Below, one piece after another: positions 34,959 to 42,659 of a stretch of 64,000 nt of DNA. The translations under genes were made by a program, and so were the position numbers. Within the stretch, counting starts at the first letter, position 1, and the number at the start of each line of letters is the position of its first letter. The DNA lies in assembly GCA_013376995.1 (NCBI GenBank), contig JACAAZ010000008.1:122225-186224 (forward strand), written 5' to 3'. This DNA is from Bacteroidota bacterium (lineage in GTDB: Bacteria; Bacteroidota; Bacteroidia; Bacteroidales; UBA4417). Under the pieces are notes generated by a model. The model was not told where the DNA came from and ran no database searches. It was given only the letters and a program-made list of their open reading frames with translations.

Positions 34959-35672
34959 TTACAGGAAATTCTCATCCAGGTATTTCTGGAAAGGCTCTTT
35001 GTACTGATCGCTGACCGGTATATAGACTTTGCCAAATACGATCCTGAAGCGTTCAATCACCTCTATTTTATCGAGGTTTACGATGAACGACCTGTGAACA
35101 CGCATGAAATGCGATGCCGGCAATTTTGACTCCAGCATCTTTAAGGAATTGATCGAAAGTACAGGATGCGGATCATTCTTCAGGTAGACCTTCACATAAT
35201 CCTTCATTCCTTCAATGTAGAGGATATCTGAATAATTGATCCTCCTTATTTTATATTCACTCTTGATAAAAAGGAACTCATCATTGGTCTCAAGGTTGCT
35301 TCCCTTATGACTTTCCAACTCAATAAGCTTCTTTGCCTTCACAGCAGCAGCCAGGAATTCTTCATAGCCAAATGGCTTTAGCAGATAATCTACAGCATCG
35401 AGCCTGTATCCTTCTATTGCGAATTTCTCAAAAGCTGTTGCGAATATAATCTTGGGGCCATTTTGTAACATTCGTGCAAAGTCGGTCCCAATGAGGTCTG
35501 GCATCTGAATATCAAGGAATATAAGATCCACAGCATGATCATCAAGGAACTCCATAGCTGAGATGGGGTTATCAAAACCTCCGTCATATTGCATGAAAGG
35601 AGTTCGCTGAATATAACCGGTAACAAGTTTCAAAGCAAGCGGTTCGTCGTCAATAGCAATGGCATGGATCAT
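34959..35672 (-). CDS. LytTR-family response regulator
   Basis: 237 residues. The receiver domain has AIDDEP at the start, phosphoacceptor Asp54 in LIFLDIQMPD, and the lysine in YLLKPFGYEEF. The C-terminal LytTR DNA-binding domain is seen from about 140 (FLFIKSEYKIRRINYSDILYIEGMKDYVKVYL ... HFMRVHRSFIVNLDKIEVIE). Such regulators bind direct repeats upstream of their target genes, often envelope or adhesion genes; targets here are unknown. The gene start overlaps the stop of the kinase gene by 4 bp, so the pair is one translationally coupled operon. Confidence 0.95.
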   Translation of the reverse strand: MIHAIAIDDEPLALKLVTGYIQRTPFMQYDGGFDNPISAMEFLDDHAVDLIFLDIQMPDLIGTDFARMLQNGPKIIFATAFEKFAIEGYRLDAVDYLLKPFGYEEFLAAAVKAKKLIELESHKGSNLETNDEFLFIKSEYKIRRINYSDILYIEGMKDYVKVYLKNDPHPVLSINSLKMLESKLPASHFMRVHRSFIVNLDKIEVIERFRIVFGKVYIPVSDQYKEPFQKYLDENFL

Positions 35673-36814
35673 ACTTCAGCTTTAGGGATATCAATGGTAA
35701 GATAAATTGAAAATTCCGTTTCAGACTCATCAATCGTTAGTTTGTGCTTAGCCGGGTAAATGAGGTTAAGGCGTTTCTTTACATTTTCAAGGCCTATTCC
35801 GTAATCTGATTTAACAAGGTCCTCTCCCTTGTTACCTATGCTGTTACTACATTCAAAAACGATCATCTCCTGGATGATATCCAAATGAATCTTGACATAG
35901 GATTGCCTGCGGTAACTGATGCCATGTTTAAAGGCATTCTCAATAAAGGGCAGAAAGAGCAAAGGTGGAAGAGAGAAGTCTTTGTATTCTTCAGGGAACT
36001 GTATCTCAATTTGAACCTTTTCTGAAATCCTCAATCTCATTAACTCAATATAGGTTTGAATGAAATCAATCTCCTGGCTCAGCAGTTTATCGCCTGATTC
36101 AGTCTCATACAACAGGTAACGCATGAGTTTCGAGAGATGCAAAATGGCTTTTTGCCCATCTTCAACGCTGATCTGAACCAGGGAATAAATATTATTGAGG
36201 GTATTGAAAAAAAAATGCGGGTTGATCTGGTTTTTAAGAAATGCCAATTCCGTATTCAACTTTTCCTTTTCTGCTTCTTTGCGCTCTTTTTCGTTTTTCA
36301 TGAGCTTATCTGAAAAACAAAGCCCCATGCCAAAACCGGAAATGAAGAGTGTTGTAAGGATGAAGTTATACATTGGCCAACTCTTGGGCGGTGATTTCTT
36401 CTTGAAAAGCTCACCCATAGGAGGATTACCTGGAAACCCCATATCCGGCCTGAATTGATTGCCTGTTGGTTGTCCTTGAAAATTATGCGGATGATCATCA
36501 AAAGCCTTGAATGTCAATTCATTGATGAATGTCATCATGCCAACCAATAGGACTGAAACTATAAAATAAAGTACTTTTTTCCCCCTGAAAAATAATTTTG
36601 GAGTTAGCCAGAGATAGTTTACATAGAAGATGAAAGCATAAAGCAGGATTTGCATATAGGTCCTGTTCAGGAAGAATGTATCATGGCTATCATCAAGGTA
36701 GATCAGGTATGCCGGCAGGATCAGGATGATGATCCAAACCGTAAGATGAAGGAAAATCTTGATCTTCTTTCCCTGCTTAAATCCAGCCAACAGATGTGCA
36801 TATGTTTTTCCCAT
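35669..36814 (-). CDS. LytS/YehU-type sensor histidine kinase
   Basis: 381 residues from ATG at 36814 (MGKTYAHLLAGFKQGKKIKIF). A longer frame reaches 36877, but its first codons are read from a low-complexity tandem repeat and look artificial. Four hydrophobic helices lie in the first 190 residues (LTVWIIILILPAYLIYL, ILLYAFIFYVNYLWL, VLYFIVSVLLVGMMTFI, FILTTLFISGFGMGL). The conserved His_kinase motif follows: LKNQINPHFFFNTLNNIYSLVQIS, containing the phosphoacceptor His, then an ATPase domain (LPFIENAFKHGISY, YGIGLENVKKRL). Partner of the LytTR regulator downstream. Confidence 0.93.
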   Translation of the reverse strand: MGKTYAHLLAGFKQGKKIKIFLHLTVWIIILILPAYLIYLDDSHDTFFLNRTYMQILLYAFIFYVNYLWLTPKLFFRGKKVLYFIVSVLLVGMMTFINELTFKAFDDHPHNFQGQPTGNQFRPDMGFPGNPPMGELFKKKSPPKSWPMYNFILTTLFISGFGMGLCFSDKLMKNEKERKEAEKEKLNTELAFLKNQINPHFFFNTLNNIYSLVQISVEDGQKAILHLSKLMRYLLYETESGDKLLSQEIDFIQTYIELMRLRISEKVQIEIQFPEEYKDFSLPPLLFLPFIENAFKHGISYRRQSYVKIHLDIIQEMIVFECSNSIGNKGEDLVKSDYGIGLENVKKRLNLIYPAKHKLTIDESETEFSIYLTIDIPKAEV

Positions 36815-36845
36815 AGCAGTGGGTATTAAAGTCAAAGTGCAAAAG

Positions 36846-36915
36846 GCAGAGTGCAAAGTGTTAAAGGCAAAGAGCAAAGAGCAGAGTGTAAAGTGTTAAA
36901 GGCAAAGAGCAAAGT
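36846..36915. repeat. 35-bp tandem duplication
   Basis: Two adjacent 35-bp copies (36846-36880 and 36881-36915), differing at only two positions, made of AAAGWGCAAAG-type words. The repeat lies just upstream of the LytS-type kinase start and is non-coding. Confidence 0.8.
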
Positions 36916-37228
36916 GCAAATCGCAAAATACCTCGTAGGGGAGCCTTGCGCTCGAATAGTATTCCCCATTAGCTAAACCATTAATTTTCAGATAAGGACA
37001 GTTGAATGTTTCATATCGATCTTGATTCAGTACCGGAATCTCTCTATTTGAATTTTAATCTTTGATTTTTAACTTCTTAACTCTTCATTAGGAAATAAGA
37101 ATCCGCCAGCTGGCGGAAACAAACGAATTATGAAGTAAGAATGAGTATTCTTCAAATCAATCATCCCCAATTTCGCAGTTCTGATTTCGTTTGTTCTTCA
37201 ATCATTTGTTCCTCTTTTTATTCAACTT
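36916..37228. other. Intergenic region with a 16-bp palindrome
   Basis: No gene seen. TCCGCCAGCTGGCGGA (37102-37117) is a perfect palindrome; a relative is at 62403-62418. Otherwise AT-rich with no protein-like frame. Confidence 0.5.
37102..37117. repeat. Dispersed palindrome TCCGCCAGCTGGCGGA
   Basis: Perfect 16-bp palindrome. A variant with loop (ATCCGCC-GGTT-GGCGGAT) lies at 62402-62419. Palindromes of this form are scattered between Bacteroidetes genes. Confidence 0.65.
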
Positions 37229-37897
37229 CTAAAGTTTCAAACTATATCCAAGACAAACCACATAATCCCTTGCCGGAACCGAACTATTACTGCTCTGTAC
37301 CAGGAAACTCAGATCCAACATCTGGCGCGGAGCGAAATCATATTCCATCCCACAGGCATATCTTGTTTTCGGGAGCAATCTTGATCCGGGAGTATTAAGC
37401 GGGGTAAAACCTTCAAAAGAAATATATGGGCTGACTTTAAATTTCAAATCGAGTTTAAGGGCTGCCTTTGTCCGGGCTGTGAGTTCCGGATTATTATCTC
37501 CCGAAGAATATGGTTCGGAAAACTGGGATTGGAATCTCTCTCTAACTGTTACCAAAAAGGGCTTAACCTTTTGCCTGTAGCTTAGGTCCATATAAAACCG
37601 GTTTTTGCCGGAATATGTATCATCCAAGCGCTTGTCGTTGAGAAACCTATAATTCAGGGAAGCCTTCAGATGCTTATTGAACCTGTATTCAAGTCCGAGA
37701 TCGCTGAATATGGTCATAACCTCTGAATAGTTTTCCATAATCCTTACTTCCTGCGAAAAGTTTAAGCCGACAGCCTGGCTGAAGTCTTTACTCAGATTCA
37801 CTGATAGCCAGGTTCCGGCATCATTGACTTGAGGGAATGCCTTTACCACAAACAATAGTATACCAATAAGAAAGATTGTCCCTTTTGGATTACTCAT
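37229..37897 (-). CDS. DUF2490 outer-membrane protein
   Basis: 222 residues with signal peptide (GTIFLIGILLFVVKAFPQ). The mature part fits DUF2490, a predicted small outer-membrane barrel: NDAGTWLSVNLSKDF, LGLEYRFNKHLKASLNYRF, SYRQKVKPFLVTVRERFQSQF, ending in CLGYSLKL. Alternating strand pattern and aromatic ends support a barrel. It is the last gene of the long minus-strand operon; its start overlaps the DUF4956 gene by 8 bp. It may be the outer-membrane exit or sensor of the CotH/VTC system, by context only. Confidence 0.85.
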   Translation of the reverse strand: MSNPKGTIFLIGILLFVVKAFPQVNDAGTWLSVNLSKDFSQAVGLNFSQEVRIMENYSEVMTIFSDLGLEYRFNKHLKASLNYRFLNDKRLDDTYSGKNRFYMDLSYRQKVKPFLVTVRERFQSQFSEPYSSGDNNPELTARTKAALKLDLKFKVSPYISFEGFTPLNTPGSRLLPKTRYACGMEYDFAPRQMLDLSFLVQSSNSSVPARDYVVCLGYSLKL

Positions 37898-38633
37898 AAT
37901 AGTATATCATGATAGAAGCAGTGTCTTTGAGGTAATCGAGTTTGTCGATAACGACCCTGTGAACTTTCAGGCCTGTGCGAGCAGATAATTCTGCAATAAG
38001 TTCCTTCTGCAGTTCAGGTTTTACCATTTCAATTTTTTCAAACTGTATACTTTTACTATACTCTCTCTTGAAAATCATGTTCCTGTCGAGGATAAATACC
38101 AGGGTGAGTATTATTCCACAGATGGTTCCAAGCACAGAATATTCAAGTTCTATTCCGCTGATCAGCCCGATTGCGATAAAAATAAAGAGGTAGGTCATAT
38201 CCTTTACTCCTATTCCCGCCGTTCGGTAACGGAGCATGGAAAAGACGGCAAACAGCCCGAATGCCGCCCCCATGGATATTTTGACTTTGTTGAGAACGAA
38301 GGTCAGAACAAATATCACAACATTGAAAAGGATAAAGGTGAAGATGGTATCCATTTTCTTATAGTTGGGATAATAGATAAAAAGGATGATGAGCAGTACG
38401 GCTGCGAGGTCAACTCCCAGCGAGATAAAAAACCGGTCATTGATCTCAACAGATTCCTTCTCCTTATCTTTTTTCTTCTCCGGTTTTGGTTCAGCAACCT
38501 CTGTTTCATCGGTTACCGAAATCAATGGCTTGTAAGGCCTTGTAATAGCTGTTTCAGCAGGGACCGCAAGCATCATGAGCATTAAAGCTACCAGAAATTT
38601 ATACCGGTATGCTTTCACATAATTTCTTAACAT
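37890..38633 (-). CDS. DUF4956 membrane protein
   Basis: 247 residues from ATG at 38633 (MLRNYVKAYRYKFLVALMLMMLA, a signal or first helix); a longer frame starts at 38690 but adds a less likely N-terminus. A Lys/Glu-rich stretch (PEKKKDKEKE) separates it from four membrane helices (LGVDLAAVLLIILFIYY, FTFILFNVVIFVLTFVLN, LFIFIAIGLISGI, LGTICGIILTLVFIL), with the family signature FGLFAVFSMLRYRTAGIGVKDMTYLF between. The C-terminus is a small cytoplasmic domain. DUF4956 genes often stand next to VTC genes, and here the start lies inside the VTC gene. It may carry polyphosphate or sense it. Confidence 0.9.
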   Translation of the reverse strand: MLRNYVKAYRYKFLVALMLMMLAVPAETAITRPYKPLISVTDETEVAEPKPEKKKDKEKESVEINDRFFISLGVDLAAVLLIILFIYYPNYKKMDTIFTFILFNVVIFVLTFVLNKVKISMGAAFGLFAVFSMLRYRTAGIGVKDMTYLFIFIAIGLISGIELEYSVLGTICGIILTLVFILDRNMIFKREYSKSIQFEKIEMVKPELQKELIAELSARTGLKVHRVVIDKLDYLKDTASIMIYYYE

Positions 38634-39372
38634 GGAGTAGTTTTGGTTTGAAGTTATTGATTTTAACCACATTACTATATAAACTTGCAACTCCCAGGCA
38701 ATACTTGCTTATTGAAATGGGAGAAAGAGAATGTTGATTCATCAGGAGCGTGAATGGTGATTTTCCAAATCGTTCCTGCTTTACTTCAGCAATGACAAGC
38801 TGCGGAAAAGACTGTTTTTTGTCAGCTGTGTGAAAGTCAAGTGCTAAATCAATTGTTAACCTTTCTTTCAGGTTATTCTGAACCAGGGTAATCCGATTAT
38901 AAAAAACCTGCAGGGTTTGCTGTAATTCCGTGCTTTCCATACCTGTGACAGACTTCAGAAATGCTGCAGATTCGCCTTCGATGAGCTGATTAGCCTCAAA
39001 TTGGCGTATCCTTTTCTTGATGGTACGTCTCTTATTCGACTTAAATTTTATTTCGAAGAAGTGCAGGCCTGAATCCATATATTCCCTAAACCTCACTTTA
39101 TTCCGGTTTAGCTTACCATTGTGGTGCTGGGTATAGAGCTTCAGATCGGGAGTGTCGAAATAACGGGTATTATAGGAGCCGCACTTTTTCCCCTCGATGG
39201 AAAGCACCCTGTAATCCAGTTTCAGGCTCTCAAGAATCTCCGGCAACTTTGAATAATGAAACATATACTTTGAATCCATCCGGTCCAATAGCTTAACCTT
39301 GTCCATTCCGTCAAGGCTGATGGTTTCAAATTGTTCCAGTATGGCAAGTATATTATTCACTTTCAGGATCAA
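38599..39372 (-). CDS. VTC-domain polyphosphate polymerase-like protein
   Basis: 257 residues. The fold is that of the VTC/CYTH tunnel enzymes, which make or bind polyphosphate. Visible marks: LLDRMDSKYMFHYSKLPEIL (first strand with Asp and Lys), YNTRYFDTPDLKLYTQHHNG, basic strands NRNKVRFREYMDSGLHFFEIKFKSNKRRTIKKRI, and later LVIAEVKQERFGKSPF with SISKYCLG. The charged tunnel residues are preserved, so activity is plausible. It overlaps the upstream gene by 4 bp and the DUF4956 gene by 35 bp, the strongest coupling in the operon. In yeast Vtc4 polymerises ATP phosphate; the bacterial function is less known. Confidence 0.9.
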   Translation of the reverse strand: MILKVNNILAILEQFETISLDGMDKVKLLDRMDSKYMFHYSKLPEILESLKLDYRVLSIEGKKCGSYNTRYFDTPDLKLYTQHHNGKLNRNKVRFREYMDSGLHFFEIKFKSNKRRTIKKRIRQFEANQLIEGESAAFLKSVTGMESTELQQTLQVFYNRITLVQNNLKERLTIDLALDFHTADKKQSFPQLVIAEVKQERFGKSPFTLLMNQHSLSPISISKYCLGVASLYSNVVKINNFKPKLLHVKKLCESIPV

Positions 39373-39935
39373 TAATATTCATATCCCCATTTTTTCACAG
39401 ACTCAAGTTGCCTGGACTTATTGGTTGTAATCTTTTGAACCTTGAGGTCCCTGGTGTTATAGCGATATTCTGTTTTCTTCAAAAGCAAACCCGTACCATC
39501 AAGAATGGTCTCAGATAGTTTTTCACCGGTTGGTTGATACAATATCAAGGTTTTCTTCAAAAGGATCCCTGAAGGCGAAAACTCGTCCTCCTCGATCTTA
39601 TTCTGGAACTTATCATATTTCAGGGTTTTGCGCGAAGAAATAACATTATCACCTTCATATTTTATTTCTTCAATTTTATTCCCGCTCTTATCAAAACGGC
39701 TTACCTCTTTCTTGTCAACAGAACCATCTGCCTTGTATTCAATTTGTTGAGTCATATTTCCCTCCTTATCATAGGTTTCAAAAGATTCCTTGAGAGGGTT
39801 ATCGGGGCCACTTTCCTTTGTTGATTGCCAGGTAGTAATAGATTTGATCTTGTTCTTTTTAATATCCTTGTCCGACTGGCAAGGAGCAATAAGATAGAAG
39901 CATAGAAGGCAGACAATGCCTAAAGCGGTTTTCAT
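39369..39935 (-). CDS. Exported protein with YD-like repeats
   Basis: 188 residues. Signal peptide MKTALGIVCLLCFYLIAPCQS; the Cys is preceded by Pro, so it is a poor lipobox. The mature part repeats a unit of about 22-28 residues: ETYDKEGNMTQQIEYKADGSVDKKEV, SRFDKSGNKIEEIKYEGDN, LKYDKFQNKIEEDEFSPSG, ILYQPTGEKLSETILDGTG. These resemble YD/RHS-like strands that build elongated beta structures. The gene lies between the lipoprotein and VTC genes with gaps of 8 bp and a 4-bp overlap, so it belongs to the same system. Role unknown. Confidence 0.78.
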   Translation of the reverse strand: MKTALGIVCLLCFYLIAPCQSDKDIKKNKIKSITTWQSTKESGPDNPLKESFETYDKEGNMTQQIEYKADGSVDKKEVSRFDKSGNKIEEIKYEGDNVISSRKTLKYDKFQNKIEEDEFSPSGILLKKTLILYQPTGEKLSETILDGTGLLLKKTEYRYNTRDLKVQKITTNKSRQLESVKKWGYEYY

Positions 39936-39943
39936 TGGTTAGC

Positions 39944-40351
39944 TTATTTAAAGATGGTCATGGTTGGAACTTCAATTTGCTGATGTTTCTTGTTGATGGT
40001 CACATCCCTGATGACAGGAACCAGCGCCGTGGTCTGTAATGTAGAATCTTTTGAATAGCAATAGAGATGGTAATCCCCTGGGCGAAGGTATTTGAATTCA
40101 TAGTTTCCATTGTAGGTTGTGTTCACATGCTCGCTGTATGATCTGTCGTCACCAAAAATCAGGTAAACTTCCACATCCTGGCCCCAGTATTCCCCATTCA
40201 ATTCAGTAAAGGATGAATTATAATCCTTTACATAAACTTTTCCATAGATAGTTGAATTTCCACCGGTCCCGGGTTCTTTACTGCACGAATAAAAGGCAGG
40301 AAGAAGAAGGATTAAGAGGGATGCTAAAACAGATTTTTTTAGAGAACTCAT
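39944..40351 (-). CDS. Small lipoprotein with carboxypeptidase-regulatory-like fold
   Basis: 135 residues. The signal peptide ends in a lipobox-like LLPAFYSC followed by SKEPGTGGN. The body (STIYGKVYVKDYNSSFTELNGEYW, VEVYLIFGDDRSYSEHVNTTYNGNYEFKYLRPGDYHLYCYS) has the pattern of a seven-strand carboxypeptidase regulatory-like or CNA-B domain, where the turn NGNYEFKYLRPGDY is typical. Such domains bind or brace other proteins. The gene sits 28 bp after the CotH gene stop and 8 bp before the YD-like gene. Confidence 0.8.
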   Translation of the reverse strand: MSSLKKSVLASLLILLLPAFYSCSKEPGTGGNSTIYGKVYVKDYNSSFTELNGEYWGQDVEVYLIFGDDRSYSEHVNTTYNGNYEFKYLRPGDYHLYCYSKDSTLQTTALVPVIRDVTINKKHQQIEVPTMTIFK

Positions 40352-40379
40352 TGTATTTCGTTTTGAGGGTATTTCGAGG

Positions 40380-42659
40380 TTAAAAGATTATTAATTTCCT
40401 GGTAAAAATACCATTTGAGGTAATTAGTTTAGCCAGATATATTCCGGCGGGAAAATGGGAAATATCAACGGGCAGGGCAACGACTTCAATTGCTTCCCCG
40501 GATGCTGAATAATCAGCCTGGAACATCCTCTGCCCACTCATAGAAAGAATCTCGACGGAATACCCCTGGTTCTGAATATTGAATTCAAATGTTACATTGT
40601 CCCTTGCAGGTGAAGGATATAGCAGGAATCCCGTTGACGGTGTTGTTACTACCTGGTTGTATTTCCCGGGAGAAGGTTCCATATATCCAAAATCACCATA
40701 TCCATTTGGATACCTGCCAAGCGATTTGTTGGATTCCAGCCAGTAATACTGTACCGAGTCCAATCTTAATCCTCCCGGGTTAGTCAATACCAGGTTACCT
40801 TCTGTTTGCGGGATCAGGTAATCTGTATGCCTACCACCGCTGCCATCAGCCCAAACCAAAAGGTATTTACCGGATTCTACAAATGTATCTGGAAAACTCC
40901 ATGATACGCCCTGCGATTCCTCCTTGAGCTTGAAATCTTTAAGCCGTATTGTTTTGTCCGACTTATTCAGCAGTTCAACCCAGCAATTCTGGCCAGGGTC
41001 TTCGATAAAGGCATTAGCTAAGGAATGATATCCTACCTCATTAATTACGAGGTCACCGGGCAGCGTTTGCGGTTGCAGTGAGTAAAATTCATATTCAGCT
41101 CGTTCAGGTGAAAAAATGCCGGCAGTGTCATTCTCAGCGTAGATATAATATTGAACAATTGAATCCGTCATTTGTATGACTGCACCATAAATACCATCAT
41201 TGGCAACTCCATCAGCGGTATTGCCATCATCCAGCATAGGAATTTTAATAAATGCCGAATTTTGGCCATAATGGTAAGCAAGAAAAACTCGCGATGCAGA
41301 ATTTATAGTTGCAGTAATCCAGGTACTGTTTCCGGCAGAAGGAAAGGCAGGATAATGTGAGATGTCTTTAATTTCAGGGCTTCCCGATATACCCTGGTAA
41401 GCGCTAAGATAGCTGACACGGGAATCCATGAGGTTCTTCAATCCCGGGTAAAAGATCATTGTACCTGTTCCTCCCACTGTTGAGTCGAGATTCGCCCTGA
41501 AATCCTTGTAGGAATAAAATTTATTCGAATCTTCCTGAACGACAGCATCTATTTCATTCTGCAACTCCAATGCTCGGTTATAATATGAGTCATTCGAAAA
41601 ATTCTCCTGAATGATAGTCCGGATATGAGCAAGGTACATCCTTTTCAAAGTGTCATTTGCAAACAGCCTGGTCATCAGTGGCCTTGGCGTGATTGAGAAA
41701 TGTGCGTGCTCAAGCGGATCCAGAATCTTAAGTTTGGGAATTGTAATTCCAAGGAAATTATAGGACCCGTCTGAATCCCTGAAGCTTCCGAACGACATAT
41801 TTAAATCCCAGAGTATGGGGTTGAATCTTCCAAATTGATCCTTATACATATAGTAATTCTGCGAATAACCAATATAGCTGTCGAGGTTCAGCACGGTATA
41901 ATTAAAAGCATGCATCCATAAGGACCTGTCGGTATTCAGGATATTCTCAATGCTATCGGGTGAATTATTCAGTATGCGGATAAGCCTGAAAAGATCACTC
42001 CAACCGTATTTTGATTCCATGTTGTAATAATTCTTGTATCCAAGGCTATCATTACCATGCGTCAGAGCTAAATTGGCATTTTGCCCGAATGGGAATATCA
42101 GTGTATCTGGTTCTCCCTTGAAAAAAGTGTTACCCGAGGAACCATAAAGATTCTGAATGAAAGGCTTATCCACAGGTTCAACATTTGTATAAAGCCCTAT
42201 CAGGCTGTCATTGATATAAAGCTTAGCATAGTTGGCCCTGGAGGCAGGCATATACTTCCGGGCAATCTCATACGAAAGCACCTCCCTGACGAAGGATGGA
42301 TCGTGTATTACGTTGCTGAGTTTAAGTTTGAAATGCCCCTGGTAGTTCTGGTCTGGTTTTATAAAATTCAGGTCAATGTTGAAGGGATTTTTGATTTCAC
42401 CCTGGTTCCATGAACTAAATCCTTTGTAACGAACACCAACACTATCAAATTTCTCCCCGTTGATAAGGATATTTCCGACTAATCTTGCCTTGTCACCATA
42501 GGTAAGAAAAAGGCTGTCGAGTGTTTTTTTCCAGTCTGATTGCCTAAATGCAATCCGGATGTCCTGTATTGTGGCAGGGTCATAAAAGTTATCCTGAGCC
42601 TTGGTAGTTAACGTACAAGCTGCGATTAGCAATATGAACAGGGCCTGCAGGCGTATCAA
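40380..42659 (-). CDS. CotH kinase-family protein with lamin-tail domain, T9SS cargo
   Basis: 759 residues with signal peptide (MIRLQALFILLIAACTLTTKAQ). The CotH domain covers about 40-410: VRYKGFSSW, FNIDLNF, LKLSNVIHDPSFVREVLSYEIARKYMPASRANYAKLYIND, LIGLYTNVEPVDKPFI and the metal-site region NPILWDLNMSFGSF. Here the second acidic position of the usual WDxD form reads Asn, so activity is uncertain. A fibronectin-like section follows (about 430-520), then a lamin-tail domain (LVINEVGYHS ... CWVELLNKSDKTIRLKDF ... SLGRYPNGYGDFGY), and a T9SS sorting domain (LLYPSPARDNVTFEF to RKLIIF). Known CotH proteins are secreted atypical kinases of spore-coat proteins. The gene overlaps the propeller gene by 4 bp. 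Confidence 0.93.
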   Translation of the reverse strand: MIRLQALFILLIAACTLTTKAQDNFYDPATIQDIRIAFRQSDWKKTLDSLFLTYGDKARLVGNILINGEKFDSVGVRYKGFSSWNQGEIKNPFNIDLNFIKPDQNYQGHFKLKLSNVIHDPSFVREVLSYEIARKYMPASRANYAKLYINDSLIGLYTNVEPVDKPFIQNLYGSSGNTFFKGEPDTLIFPFGQNANLALTHGNDSLGYKNYYNMESKYGWSDLFRLIRILNNSPDSIENILNTDRSLWMHAFNYTVLNLDSYIGYSQNYYMYKDQFGRFNPILWDLNMSFGSFRDSDGSYNFLGITIPKLKILDPLEHAHFSITPRPLMTRLFANDTLKRMYLAHIRTIIQENFSNDSYYNRALELQNEIDAVVQEDSNKFYSYKDFRANLDSTVGGTGTMIFYPGLKNLMDSRVSYLSAYQGISGSPEIKDISHYPAFPSAGNSTWITATINSASRVFLAYHYGQNSAFIKIPMLDDGNTADGVANDGIYGAVIQMTDSIVQYYIYAENDTAGIFSPERAEYEFYSLQPQTLPGDLVINEVGYHSLANAFIEDPGQNCWVELLNKSDKTIRLKDFKLKEESQGVSWSFPDTFVESGKYLLVWADGSGGRHTDYLIPQTEGNLVLTNPGGLRLDSVQYYWLESNKSLGRYPNGYGDFGYMEPSPGKYNQVVTTPSTGFLLYPSPARDNVTFEFNIQNQGYSVEILSMSGQRMFQADYSASGEAIEVVALPVDISHFPAGIYLAKLITSNGIFTRKLIIF

